Shown here: positions 1 through 5,777 of the stretch, in pieces
How the letters are laid out: each line of letters starts with the position of its first letter
Position numbering within the stretch: the stretch's first letter is position 1
Made by a program: the position numbers and the translations under genes
Source: Campylobacterota bacterium
GTDB taxonomy: Bacteria > Campylobacterota > Campylobacteria > Campylobacterales > Sulfurovaceae
Reading direction: 5' to 3'
NCBI GenBank assembly: GCA_013153345.1
Contig: JAADEQ010000156.1
Coordinates: forward strand, 1-5,777
DNA length: 5,777 nt
The notes under the pieces: generated by a model
Seen by the model: the letters and a program-made list of their open reading frames with translations, nothing else
Told to the model about the DNA's origin: nothing
Database searches by the model: none

Positions 1-380
1 AGGGCAAACTTCTTAATTTGAGTTGAGCTAACATATGTATCGTTGCTTGAGTTTGCAAAGTTTCCATCAATTGAGCGCAAAAACCCATATCCATCTGGCA
101 TTATCTCTAAGATTCCAGTATATAAGATATATCCACCCTGACTAACTTGAGACTTTAAAATCTCAAATATTAAATCTTTTCGCTGGAACTCATTTGGATT
201 GTCAATCTTTAACTCTTGGGCTATCTCAATTAGTTTTGAGTGTGGAAGCTCTTGAAGCTCTTCTAGTTTATATCCTTCAACTGGGATATGGGTTCTTTGG
301 TGTTGTTTTTTTTGATAATTACTGCTACTATCTTTATTATTAGTAGTTCCATTTTTCTGTTTTGTTGTTGTATCGCTCAT
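1..380 (-). CDS. rho: Transcription termination factor Rho, N-terminal part (cut by window edge)
   Basis: Rho is the hexameric RNA-dependent ATPase that loads on untranslated, C-rich RNA and releases RNA polymerase. Only the first 126 codons are present; the gene runs off the left edge. Residues 1-30 are a polar, low-complexity tail rich in Thr, Asn, Ser, Lys and Gln. Residues about 36-80 fit the helical Rho N-terminal domain ([20 protein letters not shown]). Residues about 84-126 begin the cold-shock-like RNA-binding domain, with DGYGFLR at 96-102 matching the RNP1 motif DGFGFLR of E. coli Rho, followed by a DxYVSxxQI match. The ATPase domain lies outside the window. The start at 378-380 is preceded by a good AAGAGGAT ribosome binding site. 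The gene lies downstream of the Crp-family regulator on the same strand, but a terminator and a separate promoter lie between them. Identification is firm from the RNP1 region. Confidence 0.93.
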   Translation of the reverse strand, partial: MSDTTTKQKNGTTNNKDSSSNYQKKQHQRTHIPVEGYKLEELQELPHSKLIEIAQELKIDNPNEFQRKDLIFEILKSQVSQGGYILYTGILEIMPDGYGFLRSIDGNFANSSNDTYVSSTQIKKFA

Positions 381-421
381 GTATCCTCTTATCTAAATTT
401 TTTTATTTTGAAGGTAAAATT

Positions 422-449
422 TTGTAGTTTTCCTTTAGTGTTGTAGTTT
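422..449 (-). repeat. Tandem direct repeat in the rho leader
   Basis: The nine bases AAACTACAA (minus strand) occur twice, at 441-449 and 422-430, with a 19-base period. Both copies lie just inside the predicted rho leader RNA. The stretch is rich in A and C and poor in G, apart from the GG of a small AAAGGA. A role in Rho autoregulation is possible but not shown. Confidence 0.6.
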
Positions 450-453
450 AAAA

Positions 454-459
454 ATTATA
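454..459 (-). promoter_or_regulatory. Predicted -10 box of the rho promoter
   Basis: Read on the minus strand, this is a perfect TATAAT in the context AAGAATATAATTTTT. Transcription should start near 446-448, giving a leader of about 67 bases before the rho start codon. The position upstream where a -35 box would sit is occupied by the T-tract of the preceding terminator, with no recognisable -35. That is typical of the vegetative promoters of Campylobacterota, which depend on an extended AT-rich -10. The placement is inferred from sequence only. Confidence 0.6.
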
Positions 460-473
460 TTCTTTTTACTCTT

Positions 474-516
474 AAAAAAAAATTAGAAAAGCTAATAAGA
501 TTTTAGCATTTCTAAT
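474..516 (-). terminator. Rho-independent terminator of the Crp-family gene
   Basis: The arm ATTAGAAAAGCTAA (482-495) pairs with TTAGCATTTCTAAT (503-516) in 13 of 14 positions, the single mismatch being A490 against A508. The loop is seven bases (496-502). Read on the minus strand, the stem is followed at once by eight T residues (481 down to 474), the form of an intrinsic terminator. The stem is AT-rich, with only three G-C pairs, but long. It contains the regulator's stop codon (492-494) and its last codons, so the signal is built partly from coding sequence. It sits just before the rho promoter and would insulate rho from upstream transcription. Confidence 0.75.
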
Positions 517-1166
517 AATTTTTTAGCATCTTTTAATACGATTTTTCTCTTCTCCTTCTCAATTATCTTCTCATCTTTAAGCTCTTTTAGATGTCTATCA
601 ATAATATGTCTAACCGTTCCAATTAGATTTGCAATTTCTGAGTGGGATAGCTTTTCTAAAATATTTACCCCTTTTTTCTCAAGTGTCTCTACATTTCGTA
701 AAAGAAGCTTAAGGAGTCTCTCTTTTGTATCATATAAAGATAAATCAATTGCTAAATGCTCTACATTTCTAATTTGAGTTGCGATATATTTATATATTAG
801 CTGCTCAAAGGCAGGAAATTTTCTCATCCACTCTCTAACTTTATTGATGGGGAAGCGAATAGCCTCACCCTTTTCTAAAACATCAACCATAACCTCATGA
901 GGTCTATTATCAAGCAAGGTTACAACATCATACATATCCCCTTTAACTAATAGATAAAGGGTCTGTTCTCTATTTGTCTCAAAGTTAATCTCATATATCT
1001 TTACTTTTCCGCTAATTATAATAAAGAACCACTTCAAGGTAGAGTCCACATCAAAGGGGTGGTTATCTTTATCAAACTTTATAATTGTTCCATTCTCTTC
1101 AAACTCTTTTTTGAGATAACTATTAGCCCCTTCAAATGGACCCAAAAATTGAGTATTTGTTATCAT
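492..1166 (-). CDS. Crp/Fnr-family transcriptional regulator (224 aa)
   Basis: This is a DNA-binding regulator with a Crp-type layout. Residues about 28-112 fit the cyclic-nucleotide-binding beta-roll (GKVKIYEINFETNREQTLYLLVKGDMYD). Residues about 113-145 form the long dimerisation helix. Residues about 150-212 are the winged helix-turn-helix, with LSHSEIANLIG and the recognition helix TVRHIIDRHLKELKD. The protein has no cysteine, so it cannot carry an FNR-type iron-sulphur cluster. The cAMP-contact segment of Crp (GE...RS) reads GD...RPH here, so cAMP is an unlikely ligand. In the recognition helix the usual Arg-Glu pair is Arg186-His187, with the later Arg kept as Arg191. The signal sensed is unknown. 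The start is well bounded: an in-frame TAA lies two codons upstream and the next Met is residue 78. The ribosome binding site is weak (ACGGAT). The gene follows lolA on the same strand and has its own likely promoter and terminator. The family is certain; the subfamily is not. Confidence 0.9.
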   Translation of the reverse strand: MITNTQFLGPFEGANSYLKKEFEENGTIIKFDKDNHPFDVDSTLKWFFIIISGKVKIYEINFETNREQTLYLLVKGDMYDVVTLLDNRPHEVMVDVLEKGEAIRFPINKVREWMRKFPAFEQLIYKYIATQIRNVEHLAIDLSLYDTKERLLKLLLRNVETLEKKGVNILEKLSHSEIANLIGTVRHIIDRHLKELKDEKIIEKEKRKIVLKDAKKLLEMLKSY

Positions 1167-1207
1167 AATTTAATCCGTCATAATGAGATTTTATTTATTA
1201 TGATAAC
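1159..1207. promoter_or_regulatory. Palindrome cluster: candidate operators at the Crp-family gene
   Basis: GTTATCATAAT at 1159-1169 and ATTATGATAAC at 1197-1207 are a perfect 11-bp inverted repeat. Each arm is itself nearly symmetric around TTATSATAA. Midway lies a third small palindrome, TCATAATGA (1178-1186). The centres are 1164, 1182 and 1202, so they are 18 and 20 bases apart, about two helical turns. One arm covers the regulator's start codon and the other lies just upstream of its likely -10 box. This arrangement suggests autoregulation by the Crp-family protein, but that is an inference. In such AT-rich DNA some symmetry arises by chance, although an exact 11-bp pair less readily. 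Confidence 0.5.
1188..1193 (-). promoter_or_regulatory. Possible -10 box of the Crp-family gene
   Basis: The minus strand reads TAAAAT here, which would place the transcription start near 1181 and leave a leader of about 15 bases. CATAAT at 1197-1202, inside the inverted-repeat arm, is an alternative -10 box. The whole gap 1167-1254 downstream of lolA is extremely AT-rich. Its minus-strand RNA is A-rich and contains no stem followed by a T-run, so lolA messages could also read through into this gene. Confidence 0.4.
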
Positions 1208-1254
1208 TTTTTTTAGCTTAATATTTAATATATTTTTTTAAATTTCTTTTTATT

Positions 1255-1776
1255 TTAATAGATTGTATCATATCCATTAGGGCGTGCGCAAAAGAATGTT
1301 GAATCCTTAAATGGACGTGTTCTATATCTAATCTTTCTAAACATAATATTAACTGTGTTATCTAAATTATCTTTATAAGCAATTTGAGAGATTCTCTTTT
1401 TTTTATCTAATACAATAGTATATAGTTTTCCTTTATATTTTGTGGTATAGATATTTCCTTTATGGTGTTTTGCCCTTTTTAGAACTTTTGCTAAATTTAG
1501 CTTTTTATCGATACTATAATATGAAGCTTGCTCTAGCTCATGGTCTATTACAATTACCTTTCCATCGCTACTACAGACCTCTTTTTTTGTTGGAGAGTAG
1601 TATATCCATTTTGTATTATCAGGAGAGTTAAAATATATCACTCCTTTATATCTAATAATCTTTCCCTTTGGGTTTTTGACTTGTTGGGTGAAATTTGCTT
1701 TAAAAGCAATAGGAATCTCAATATTAGCAGCCATTAAAAAGCTTCCAAGAATTGCAACTAAAGAAAGTTTTTTCAT
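1255..1776 (-). CDS. lolA: Outer-membrane lipoprotein carrier protein LolA
   Basis: LolA is the periplasmic chaperone that takes acylated lipoproteins from the inner-membrane Lol ABC transporter to the outer membrane. The 173-residue product starts with a short signal peptide (KK, then a hydrophobic core LSLVAILGSFLMAA, likely cut near residue 17). Matches to E. coli LolA include FTQQV at 29-33, a strand of the form Y-x-G-x-I-Y-F followed by SPDNTKW at 51-57, DGKVIVIDHELEQA at 71-84 (compare DGKTLWFYNPFVEQA), and a C-terminal stretch with PNGYD at 166-170. The mature N-terminus before FTQ is only about 11 residues, against about 19 in E. coli. The position of E. coli Arg43 appears to be Ser51. 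There are two cysteines, C68 and C163. The start has a good AAAGGAT ribosome binding site. The gene is divergent from secA across 116 bases. The assignment rests on these motifs and on the conserved neighbourhood. Confidence 0.88.
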   Translation of the reverse strand: MKKLSLVAILGSFLMAANIEIPIAFKANFTQQVKNPKGKIIRYKGVIYFNSPDNTKWIYYSPTKKEVCSSDGKVIVIDHELEQASYYSIDKKLNLAKVLKRAKHHKGNIYTTKYKGKLYTIVLDKKKRISQIAYKDNLDNTVNIMFRKIRYRTRPFKDSTFFCARPNGYDTIY

Positions 1777-1796
1777 CTATTATCCTTTTTGTTTTA

Positions 1797-1802
1797 ATTT
1801 TA
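1797..1802 (-). promoter_or_regulatory. Possible -10 box of the lolA promoter
   Basis: The minus strand reads TAAAAT in the context TTGTAAAATTAAAAC. Transcription would begin near 1790, leaving a very short leader that still includes the AAAGGAT ribosome binding site. A second candidate, TATAAA at 1810-1815 on the minus strand, would give a leader of about 27 bases. I cannot choose between them from sequence. Confidence 0.35.
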
Positions 1803-1823
1803 CAATAGTTTTATAAATAAAAT

Positions 1824-1838
1824 GTTAACTTATTTAAC
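1824..1838. repeat. Small inverted repeat between lolA and secA
   Basis: GTTAA (1824-1828) and TTAAC (1834-1838) form a 15-base dyad with a five-base spacer, near the middle of the lolA-secA gap (1777-1892). It lies upstream of both predicted -10 boxes, where a shared operator could sit. The arms are short and the region is AT-rich, so chance is a serious alternative. Confidence 0.3.
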
Positions 1839-1856
1839 TTCTAAACTATTTTTAGA

Positions 1857-1862
1857 TAAAAT
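1857..1862 (+). promoter_or_regulatory. Predicted -10 box of the secA promoter
   Basis: TAAAAT in the context TTTTTAGATAAAATATC, with transcription expected near 1869 and a leader of about 24 bases to the secA start. There is no clear -35 box, as is common in Campylobacterota. It should drive secA, the permease and the gene at the right edge together, because no terminator is visible between them. Confidence 0.5.
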
Positions 1863-1892
1863 ATCTTAATCTTATATATAAAGGTAAAGTAT

Positions 1893-4475
1893 ATGCTTGG
1901 TGCTTTAACAAAAATTTTTGGAACAGCTAATGATAGAAAAATAAAGCAGTATCAAAAGAGAGTAAAAGAGATTAATGCCTTAGAACCGAAATATGAAAAA
2001 CTTAGTGATGATGAGTTGAAGAGTGAGTTTAATAAATTAAAAGAGGCTGTAAGAAGTGGCCAAAAGAGTCTTGATGATGTATTAAATGATTCATTTGCAA
2101 TAACTAGAGAGGCAAGTAAGAGAGTTTTAAATATGAGGCACTATGATGTGCAAATAATTGGAGGAATTGTTTTACATGAGGGAAAAATTGCTGAGATGAA
2201 AACAGGAGAGGGAAAGACCCTTGTTGCAACCTTGCCAATTGCTCTAAATGCAATGCTTGGGCGAGGAGTTCACTTAGTAACGGTTAATGACTATTTGGCA
2301 AAAAGGGACGCAACAGAGATGGGAAAGCTCTATAACTTTTTGGGCTACTCTGTTGGGTGTATTACTGGTGAGATTTATGATGATTATGAGAGAAAAAAGC
2401 AGTATGAAGCAGATATTACATATGGGACAAATAATGAGTTTGGGTTTGATTATCTAAGAGATAATATGAAGACTTCAAAAGAGGAAAAAGTCCAAAGGGA
2501 CCACTATTATGCAATTGTTGATGAGGTTGATTCAATTTTAATTGATGAGGCAAGAACTCCGCTAATTATCTCTGGTCCAACTCAAAGAGACCAAAATCAC
2601 TATATTAAAGCAAATGAGGTTGCTTTGAAGTTAGAAAAGGGAGAAGAGATTGCTCCAAAGAAGGCTGGAGAGGAGAAGAAGTTAACAGGGGATTTTATTG
2701 TTGATGAGAAAAATCGCCAAATTATTCTAACTGAGCAAGGAATAAAGAAGGCTGAAGAGCTATTTGGAGTTGATAATCTATATAAGATGGAAAATGCAAT
2801 CTTAGCTCACCACTTAGACCAAGCTCTAAAGGCAAACTATTTGTTTGAGAAAGATGTTGATTATGTTGTAAAAGATGGGGAGATAGTAATTGTTGATGAG
2901 TTTACTGGAAGACTTAGTGAGGGAAGAAGATATAGTGAGGGGCTCCATCAGGCATTAGAGGCAAAAGAGGGAGTTGAGATTAAAGAGGAGTCTCAAACTT
3001 TAGCAGAAATTACCTACCAAAACTACTTTAGAATGTATGAGAAGCTTGCTGGAATGACAGGAACTGCTCAAACTGAAGCAACAGAGTTTGCTGAGATTTA
3101 TGGGCTTGATGTAATCTCAATTCCAACCAATTTGCCAGTTAGAAGGATTGATAAGAATGATTTAATCTTTAATACAGAAGAAGAGAAACTTGATGCAGTA
3201 ATAAAAAGGGTAAAAGAGCTTCATGCAAAGGGTCAACCGGTCTTAATTGGAACAGCTTCAATTGAAAAGAGTGAGCTAATTCATCAGCGCCTTAAAAAAG
3301 AGAAGATTCCACATAATGTCTTAAATGCAAAAAATCATGAGCAAGAGGCAGAGATTATTAAAAATGCTGGAATGAAAGGTGCAGTGACTGTTGCTACAAA
3401 TATGGCAGGTCGTGGGGTTGATATAAAGATTGATGATGAGGTAAGAGAGCTTGGAGGGCTGGTTATTATTGGAACTGAAAGGCATGAGAGTAGAAGAATT
3501 GATAATCAGCTAAGAGGGCGCTCTGGGCGTCAAGGGGACCCTGGAGAGAGCCAATTTTTCTTGAGTCTTGATGATAACTTATTAAGAATATTTGGTGGAG
3601 ATAAGATTAAAAATATTATGAATAGAATTGGAGTTAAGAAGGGTGAGTATATTGATTCAAAGCTAGTTACTAGAAGTGTAGAGTCTGCCCAAAAGAAAGT
3701 TGAGGCGATGCATTATGAATCAAGAAAGCATCTTTTAGAGTTTGATGATGTGGCAAACTATCAAAGAAAGACAATCTATAGCTTTAGAGACCAGCTAATT
3801 GACCCAGAGTTTGATTTATCTAATAAGATAAAAGAGAATAGAAGAGAGGTAATTGAGTATTTAATGCAAGATTGTGGAATTGTTGAGGGGCTTCCAAGTG
3901 AGGATTATGATATTGATTGTTTTATTAAAGCTTTAATTGATTTAACAGGAATTGAGTTTCCAAAAGAGATGTTTGAGAATAAAGAGGCAAAAGAGATTAA
4001 AGAGGAGATTTTAAAGATTTTAGAAGAGCTATATGAGCAAAAGATGTCTCAGCTTGATGAGGCTCAAAGAAAAGAGATTGAAAAATTAATCTATTTGCAG
4101 GTTTTAGATAATTTATGGAGAGAGCATCTTTATGAGATGGATACTTTAAAGACTGGAATTGGACTTAGAGGATATAACCAAAAAGACCCATTGACTGAAT
4201 ATAAGCAAGAGAGCTTTAGACTATTTGAGGATTTAATTAAGAAGATAAAAACTGAATCGATTAAATTTATTCATAGAGTTGAGTTAAATTTTAGTGAGCC
4301 AGAGGTTGAAGAAGAGGAGATTACTCAGCAAGTTAAAGAGGAGGAGAGTAAAAAAGAGGATGAGGCTATTATTGCTAAAAAACCAAAAAGAAATGACCCA
4401 TGCCCTTGTGGAAGTGGGAAGAAGTATAAAAATTGTTGTGGAAAGAGTGGTCCAAAAAAAGGATTGCTTGCTTAA
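1893..4475 (+). CDS. secA: Preprotein translocase ATPase SecA
   Basis: SecA is the motor ATPase that drives unfolded preproteins through SecYEG at the inner membrane. The 860-residue product is full length (E. coli has 901). Visible parts in order: Walker A MKTGEGKT at 102-109; [17 protein letters not shown] near 176-192; Walker B DEVD at 210-213, followed by [15 protein letters not shown]; the preprotein cross-linking domain, about 221-370; MTGTAQTEA at 388-396; the second nucleotide-binding domain with MAGRGVDI at 504-511 and [15 protein letters not shown] at 539-553; the helical scaffold with [20 protein letters not shown] at 741-760; an acidic, Lys-containing linker at about 802-833; and a C-terminal zinc motif [13 protein letters not shown] (Cys837, 839, 848, 849). 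The zinc tail, which in E. coli binds SecB and lipid, ends in Cys-Cys rather than Cys-His. The start has AAAGG eight bases upstream. The stop overlaps the next gene's ATG by one base, so the two are probably translationally coupled. Confidence 0.98.
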   Translation: MLGALTKIFGTANDRKIKQYQKRVKEINALEPKYEKLSDDELKSEFNKLKEAVRSGQKSLDDVLNDSFAITREASKRVLNMRHYDVQIIGGIVLHEGKIAEMKTGEGKTLVATLPIALNAMLGRGVHLVTVNDYLAKRDATEMGKLYNFLGYSVGCITGEIYDDYERKKQYEADITYGTNNEFGFDYLRDNMKTSKEEKVQRDHYYAIVDEVDSILIDEARTPLIISGPTQRDQNHYIKANEVALKLEKGEEIAPKKAGEEKKLTGDFIVDEKNRQIILTEQGIKKAEELFGVDNLYKMENAILAHHLDQALKANYLFEKDVDYVVKDGEIVIVDEFTGRLSEGRRYSEGLHQALEAKEGVEIKEESQTLAEITYQNYFRMYEKLAGMTGTAQTEATEFAEIYGLDVISIPTNLPVRRIDKNDLIFNTEEEKLDAVIKRVKELHAKGQPVLIGTASIEKSELIHQRLKKEKIPHNVLNAKNHEQEAEIIKNAGMKGAVTVATNMAGRGVDIKIDDEVRELGGLVIIGTERHESRRIDNQLRGRSGRQGDPGESQFFLSLDDNLLRIFGGDKIKNIMNRIGVKKGEYIDSKLVTRSVESAQKKVEAMHYESRKHLLEFDDVANYQRKTIYSFRDQLIDPEFDLSNKIKENRREVIEYLMQDCGIVEGLPSEDYDIDCFIKALIDLTGIEFPKEMFENKEAKEIKEEILKILEELYEQKMSQLDEAQRKEIEKLIYLQVLDNLWREHLYEMDTLKTGIGLRGYNQKDPLTEYKQESFRLFEDLIKKIKTESIKFIHRVELNFSEPEVEEEEITQQVKEEESKKEDEAIIAKKPKRNDPCPCGSGKKYKNCCGKSGPKKGLLA
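4458..4463 (+). promoter_or_regulatory. Ribosome binding site deciding the permease start
   Basis: AAAGGA lies inside the 3' end of secA, 11 bases before the ATG at 4475, which overlaps the secA stop as TAATG. An in-frame ATG at 4433 would add 14 residues ([14 protein letters not shown]) read out of frame from the conserved SecA zinc-tail coding region. That extension has no counterpart expected in the permease family, so 4475 is the better start. Confidence 0.7.
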
Positions 4476-5701
4476 TGAAAGGAAAACTCTATAACTCTAA
4501 ATTTGTAAATAAATTTATAAAACACTATCTAAAATATGATAAGGATAATCCCTTTATCTTTATCTCTGCCCTTTTAGCTCTGCTTGGAATTACAATGGGA
4601 GTGATGGTCTTAATGATTGCAATGGGGGTTATGAATGGAACCCATAAAGAGTTTAAAAAGAGGCTTTTTGTTATGAATTATCCTTTAACAATTGTCTCTT
4701 ATACTCCAAAAGGGGTGGATAATAGGCTTTTAGAAAAGATTAAGCACCACTTTCCTGAGGTTAAAATTAGCCCCTATTATGTGACTCAAGTTATTGCTAA
4801 AAATGCTGATAGTGTAAATGGTGCAATATTGTATGGGGTAGATTTTAAGAAAGAGTCTGAGATTAATTCTATTTTTAAAGAGGCCTATTTGGGGATTAAA
4901 GATAGGAACTATTCCAAATTTAGTGCAATTACTGGAGATGATTTATTAGCTGAGCTTGGCTTAAAAAAGGGAGAAAAGGTTACATTGTTTTTCTCTCAGC
5001 AAGAGGCAGCTGGTTTTGGAACAATGCCTTTGCAAAAGAGATTTAAGATAATTAGTAGCTTTAACTCTGGTCTTAGTGCTTATGATAAGGGGATTATATA
5101 TACTACTCAAGAGGCCTTTGTTAAGATAAATAAGAAAAATCCTAACTATTTTGATGGAGCACATATCTATACTGAGCATCCTATGGAGTTAATTGAAAAG
5201 ATTAGAAAAATTCTTCCACAAGAGGTTGGAGTTGAGGGGTGGTGGGAGCAAAATGGAGGCTTTTTCCAAGCTATGCAGATGGAGAAAAAGGCTCTTTTTT
5301 TAGTGCTCCTTTTAATTATTTTAGTTGCCTCTTTAAATATAGTCTCTTCACTACTTATGACTGTTATGAGTAGAAGGAGTGAGATTGCTTTAATGAGAAC
5401 TCTTGGGGCAACAAAACAAGAGGTAAAGGCTATATTTTTTAAATTAGGCGTCATTATAGGCTTTTTTGGAATTATTTTAGGAACTATTTTGGGGCTTATT
5501 GGGATGTGGATTTTAACTAACTATAATATTATCTCTTTGCCAGAAGATATCTATGGCACCTCAAAACTTCCAATAGATTTAACTCTAAAAGATTATATCT
5601 CTATTATAGTTGGAACCTCAATTATTGTGCTTTTATCTTCTATATATCCAGCTATTAAAGCTTCTAAAACCAATATTTTAAAAGTATTAAGAAATGAGTA
5701 G
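4475..5701 (+). CDS. LolC/LolE-family lipoprotein-releasing ABC transporter permease
   Basis: This is the inner-membrane subunit that, with the ATPase LolD, extracts mature lipoproteins and hands them to LolA. From the ATG at 4475 the product has 408 residues with the four-helix MacB/FtsX-type layout: membrane helix 1 at about 28-52, a large periplasmic domain at about 53-272, and helices at about 273-298, 324-348 and 373-397. After helix 2 comes the coupling segment SRRSEIALMRTLGATKQEV (299-317), characteristic of LolC/LolE. The segment LPEDIYGTSKLPI (355-367) before the last helix is also typical. Sequence alone does not tell LolC from LolE. If this is the only such permease in the genome it may work as a homodimer, like the LolF type. 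No LolD gene is in the window. Its place directly after secA, with lolA divergent, supports the lipoprotein-sorting role. Confidence 0.9.
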   Translation: MKGKLYNSKFVNKFIKHYLKYDKDNPFIFISALLALLGITMGVMVLMIAMGVMNGTHKEFKKRLFVMNYPLTIVSYTPKGVDNRLLEKIKHHFPEVKISPYYVTQVIAKNADSVNGAILYGVDFKKESEINSIFKEAYLGIKDRNYSKFSAITGDDLLAELGLKKGEKVTLFFSQQEAAGFGTMPLQKRFKIISSFNSGLSAYDKGIIYTTQEAFVKINKKNPNYFDGAHIYTEHPMELIEKIRKILPQEVGVEGWWEQNGGFFQAMQMEKKALFLVLLLIILVASLNIVSSLLMTVMSRRSEIALMRTLGATKQEVKAIFFKLGVIIGFFGIILGTILGLIGMWILTNYNIISLPEDIYGTSKLPIDLTLKDYISIIVGTSIIVLLSSIYPAIKASKTNILKVLRNE

Positions 5702-5777
5702 AGTTAAGATAGCACTTATTGTTATAGCAGGTATAATAGTAGTAGTTGGTGGGGTGGTTGGATATTTTTTTAGCTCT
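5694..5777 (+). CDS. Start of an unidentified membrane-anchored protein (cut by window edge)
   Basis: An open frame of 28 codons runs to the right edge from an ATG that overlaps the permease stop by eight bases (ATGAGTAG). It begins MSRVKIALIV, has a positive N-terminus (Arg3, Lys5), then a hydrophobic run rich in Ile, Val and Gly up to about residue 26. This is a single membrane anchor or uncleaved signal. The ribosome binding site is weak, so translation probably depends on coupling to the permease. The tight overlap suggests the third gene of the secA operon. Too little is present to name a family; many envelope proteins begin this way. Confidence 0.6.
   Translation, partial: MSRVKIALIVIAGIIVVVGGVVGYFFSS

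Noticed and set aside
1..110. Possible frameshift or truncation of rho
   Set aside because: The frame is open and matches the Rho RNA-binding domain right up to the edge; the gene is simply cut by the window.
1059..1241. Plus-strand open frame of 60 codons
   Set aside because: It lies mostly antisense to the Crp-family gene, then runs into very AT-rich spacer. It has no convincing ribosome binding site and its product is Phe/Ile-rich as expected of antisense reading.
1208..1254. Possible terminator after lolA
   Set aside because: The minus-strand RNA here is A-rich with no stem followed by a T-run. The T-runs are on the plus strand, where no gene is being transcribed.
1440..1737. Two overlapping plus-strand open frames opposite lolA (1440-1631 and 1540-1737)
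   Set aside because: Both are wholly antisense to lolA, whose signal peptide and LolA motifs are clear. No family resemblance or ribosome binding site supports them.
2631..2690. Lys/Glu-rich segment in SecA (residues about 247-266) as a possible insertion
   Set aside because: It is a short variable loop in the preprotein cross-linking domain; overall SecA length is normal and flanking motifs are intact.
4294..4494. Plus-strand open frame within the 3' end of secA
   Set aside because: It is a frame-shifted reading of the acidic linker and zinc tail, giving a Lys/Arg/Leu-rich product. The SecA frame is conserved to its end.
4961..5454. Two minus-strand open frames opposite the permease gene (4961-5179 and 5167-5454)
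   Set aside because: They are antisense to a well-supported permease, overlap each other, and show no recognisable start signals or domains.
1..5777. CRISPR array, transposon, phage, toxin-antitoxin or defence genes
   Set aside because: No regularly spaced long repeats, transposase or integrase motifs, or unexplained coding space were found; all sizeable frames are accounted for by housekeeping genes.

Overview
The window looks like core chromosome of an AT-rich member of the Campylobacterota (formerly Epsilonproteobacteria). The main clue is the layout: lolA transcribed away from a secA that is followed directly by a LolC/LolE-type permease. From memory this arrangement is shared with Helicobacter and Campylobacter, but I could not check it by search. 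The SecA length (860 residues), the short LolA, the AGA-dominated arginine codons and the TAAAAT/TATAAT -10 boxes without clear -35 boxes all fit that group. I cannot name the genus.

Left half, minus strand. lolA (1255-1776) encodes the periplasmic lipoprotein chaperone. It is followed by a Crp/Fnr-family regulator (492-1166) and then by the first 126 codons of rho (380 down to the left edge). No minus-strand terminator is visible between lolA and the regulator, so lolA transcripts may read into it. The regulator also appears to have its own promoter, set among three short palindromes that I read as candidate operators. A 14-bp stem with a T-tract (474-516) overlaps the regulator's stop codon and should end that transcript. 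About 15 bases further on, rho has its own TATAAT box and a leader of about 67 bases.

Right half, plus strand. secA (1893-4475) and the permease gene (4475-5701) share a TAATG stop/start. A third gene starts at 5694, overlaps the permease by 8 bases and runs off the right edge; only its membrane anchor is visible. The 116-base gap 1777-1892 carries the divergent lolA and secA promoters.

Functionally, SecA pushes preproteins, including prolipoproteins, through SecYEG. The LolC/E-type permease, with a LolD ATPase encoded elsewhere, extracts mature lipoproteins from the inner membrane, and LolA carries them across the periplasm. The locus is therefore an envelope-export cluster next to two transcription-related genes (a Crp-type regulator and Rho). 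I see no mobile element, CRISPR array, tRNA or rRNA, and no sign of a new defence or mobile system. The most interesting features are the regulator's altered recognition helix together with the palindromes at its promoter.
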